From: Tolypothrix tenuis PCC 7101
GTDB taxonomy: Bacteria; Cyanobacteriota; Cyanobacteriia; Cyanobacteriales; Nostocaceae
Assembly: GCF_002368295.1 (NCBI RefSeq)
Contig: NZ_AP018248.1
Location: 4,154,767-4,218,766, forward strand
Direction of reading: 5' to 3'
Length of the DNA: 64,000 bases
Each line of letters starts with the position of its first letter. Positions within the stretch are counted from its first letter, which is position 1. Below are positions 62,631 through 64,000 of the stretch, piece after piece. The notes beneath the pieces were generated by a model. That model had not been told where the DNA came from. It did not search any database and saw only the letters and a program-made list of their open reading frames with translations. The position numbers and the translations under genes were made by a program.

Positions 62631-63068
62631 CTATGCTGAAACAGCATCACGTCTCCCTGCTACGTATGCCAAAAGCAGCTTACTAATATCGTCACGCACC
62701 TGACGAAATATTTGCAGTTTTTCTATTTCTGTACCTGTGGCTTCAGCTGGATCAGGAAAGCTAAAGTGATGACGTTTAATAGATGATAGTAAAGTAGGAC
62801 AACTTTGGTCTGCATGATCGCAAACTGTAATTACAGTATCAATTTTTTGGTCAAGAAAAAGATTGATATGTTTACAATAATTTTGAGAAATATCTATCCC
62901 TATCTCTTGCATCACTTTTACAGCCAAAGGATGTACTTCTTTAGCTGGGTTCATTCCTGCACTTTGAGTTGTGAATAAATCATCAGCTAACTCTTTCAAT
63001 AACCCTTCAGCTATTTGGCTACGACAAGAATTACCAGTACAAAGAATTAAGAGAAGTGGTAGATCCAT
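62631..63068 (-). CDS. arsC: Thioredoxin-type arsenate reductase / low-molecular-weight phosphatase
   Basis: 145 residues. P-loop C10-TGNSC-R16 (CX5R), the acid loop DPAEATG, and the redox pair C83 and C90 (VCDHADQSC). This is the S. aureus-type ArsC, reducing arsenate to arsenite with thioredoxin. The extra cysteines separate it from plain tyrosine phosphatases. No arsenite pump or ArsR regulator is near. It is the upstream gene of the PAS histidine kinase. Confidence 0.9.
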   Translation of the reverse strand: MDLPLLLILCTGNSCRSQIAEGLLKELADDLFTTQSAGMNPAKEVHPLAVKVMQEIGIDISQNYCKHINLFLDQKIDTVITVCDHADQSCPTLLSSIKRHHFSFPDPAEATGTEIEKLQIFRQVRDDISKLLLAYVAGRRDAVSA

Positions 63069-63160
63069 CTTCTATATTCAGCAATAAATATTACTCTGAA
63101 TCTTAACTTTACATACTTGATTTTGCCGTCAGGGAAAATACACAAACCGATAAATAGTAA

Positions 63161-63186
63161 GAAAAAGGGAGGTTTTTAGCCTCCCT
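63161..63186 (-). terminator. Rho-independent terminator of the Arg/Glu-repeat gene
   Basis: On the minus strand AGGGAGG-CTAAAAA-CCTCCCT is followed by TTTTTC: a 7-bp GC-rich stem and a T-run, about 35 nt past the stop codon of the gene at 63221. Confidence 0.85.
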
Positions 63187-63220
63187 GGTTGTAATTTTTG
63201 AAATACTACATGAACAATTT

Positions 63221-63499
63221 TTAGAAGCGATCGCGGTGTCGGCGTTGTTCTTCAAAGCGACGTTGACGTTCGCGTTCAATTTCTAGCCTGCGTTGACGTT
63301 CGCGTTCAATTTCTAGTTTGCGTTGGCGATCGCGTTCGAGTTCTAGCCTATGCTGGCGATCGCGTTCTAATTGCTGTTCCCGCCAGTCATGTCGTTCATT
63401 ACCTCCAAGAATTACTTGAATTTGAGCCGAAGCTGGTTTTGCTAACACACTTGAAGCTAGCACAACACCTAATACACCGGATGCAAGAATCCTTTTCAT
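63221..63499 (-). CDS. Secreted Arg/Glu-rich repeat protein
   Basis: 92 residues from ATG 63499, with AAGGA 7 nt upstream. Signal peptide KRILASGVLGVVLASSVLAKPASAQ. The mature part is almost only charged residues in a 10-residue repeat, variants of RRLEIERERQ, with the DNA repeated as 30-bp units that include HIP1-like GCGATCGCG. It should form a long single helix. Function unknown. The earlier in-frame ATG (63550) would hide the signal peptide. Confidence 0.8.
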   Translation of the reverse strand: MKRILASGVLGVVLASSVLAKPASAQIQVILGGNERHDWREQQLERDRQHRLELERDRQRKLEIERERQRRLEIERERQRRFEEQRRHRDRF

Positions 63500-63844
63500 A
63501 AAGAAAATCCTTGAATGAAATGTAAAGTTAATGGAAGAAAAAGAAGCCACTAACGAGTAGCTTCTAAGAAAATAAGGAACATGAACACTAATTGCTATTG
63601 ACTTATCTTTTGCCTTGAGTTGAGCTATGGTTGCGAATAGAATCGAGTAGAGTACACCTTAACTTTTCAGAGGCAAATTGATAGTTCCATCTCAAGTGGT
63701 AGATTCAAGTTATTATTAAAGCTGGTTTTTCTCAAAAATGATTCAGACTAAAGTCACGAATCTAGCCATGACTAAAGTCATATAAAAATTTATTTTTATT
63801 AAAAGCTTGGGGGATGCGTTAATAACGCATTCTACTATATCAAT
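63500..63844. other. Divergent spacer with a palindrome
   Basis: No gene. GATGCGTT-AAT-AACGCATT at 63813-63831 is a relative of the inverted repeat at 32098-32124. Promoters for the secreted protein and the lipoprotein should be here. Confidence 0.5.
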
Positions 63845-64000
63845 ATGAAAGACAAAATTAGTCACAAATCATCTTTATCCAAAATTTTAATCATAGCTTT
63901 GACTCTGAGTACTACTCTTAGCAGTTGTACACCAGAAAAAAGAACTATGTTGCGATTAACCGCAGAGACTTTTCGTAATCAGGCGGTTGATGCGATCGCA
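63845..64000 (+). CDS. Lipoprotein, N-terminal part (3' end outside window)
   Basis: 52 codons are seen. MKDKISHKSSLSKILIIALTLSTTLSSC is a lipoprotein signal peptide with the lipobox LSSC (C28). The mature part starts TPEKRTMLRLTAETFRNQAVDAI. Function not recognisable from this start. Confidence 0.75.
   Translation, partial: MKDKISHKSSLSKILIIALTLSTTLSSCTPEKRTMLRLTAETFRNQAVDAIA

Overview
The window is chromosomal DNA from a filamentous, probably heterocyst-forming cyanobacterium of the Nostoc/Calothrix/Tolypothrix kind. Seen directly: very many GCGATCGC (HIP1-type) octamers, dozens of heptamer tandem arrays (STRR type: GGGACTG, GGTAATT, CCCCAGT, AATTCGT and others) filling the gaps between genes, a split of house-keeping and accessory genes with long AT-rich spacers, and a tmRNA gene whose tag reads ANNIVKFARKEALVAA, the cyanobacterial form. 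Species cannot be named from sequence alone.

Layout. 1-1.6 kb: the tail of a GUN4-domain gene, a 21-bp tandem array and a Phd/PIN toxin-antitoxin pair lying between two identical 29-bp direct repeats. 1.6-4.75 kb (minus strand): a small peptide-export cassette (double-glycine precursor peptide, a protein with two cyclic-nucleotide-binding domains, an HlyD-type adaptor) with no transporter ATPase beside it. 5.4-10 kb: aldo/keto reductase, ilvC, a methyltransferase and the fused cobalamin enzyme CbiE-CbiT, separated by MITE-like inverted repeats. 10.6-11.0 kb: ssrA with its own terminator. 11.8-24.9 kb: a two-partner secretion island, one TpsB outer-membrane transporter followed by four tandem TpsA exoproteins and the 3' scrap of a fifth.

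25-28.4 kb (minus): hpnK, hpnJ and a squalene/phytoene-synthase-like gene, i.e. hopanoid side-chain tailoring. 29.5-31.8 kb: a 7TM-HD phosphohydrolase of the PgpH type (c-di-AMP hydrolysis in its family). 32.5-43 kb: a Rieske oxygenase, a PAP2 phosphatase, glycerol kinase, a minus-strand run of NDH-2, DoxX-like and GMC oxidoreductase genes, and a GH57 branching-enzyme-like protein.

43.4-49.7 kb (minus): grpE, dnaK, dnaJ, a TusA-like gene and rsgA; the last three are joined by TAATG and ATGA stop/start overlaps. Divergent from it, 50.1-54.6 kb: pilB, pilT, pilC (type IV pilus motors and platform) and a hypothetical gene. 55.4-64 kb: a saccharopine-dehydrogenase-like protein, a copper chaperone with a broken DUF305 gene beside it, an LpxB-related protein, an Rpn-like nuclease, hisC, a PAS histidine kinase downstream of a thioredoxin-type arsC, a secreted Arg/Glu-repeat protein and the start of a lipoprotein gene.

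Most promising for new biology: the transporter-less double-glycine peptide cassette with a palindrome just after the precursor gene; the 1 TpsB : 4 TpsA island with near-identical gene ends; the direct-repeat-bounded toxin-antitoxin island; and the composite inverted-repeat elements around 7.5 and 10.3 kb. I did not see a CRISPR array, a complete insertion sequence, an rRNA or a tRNA gene.
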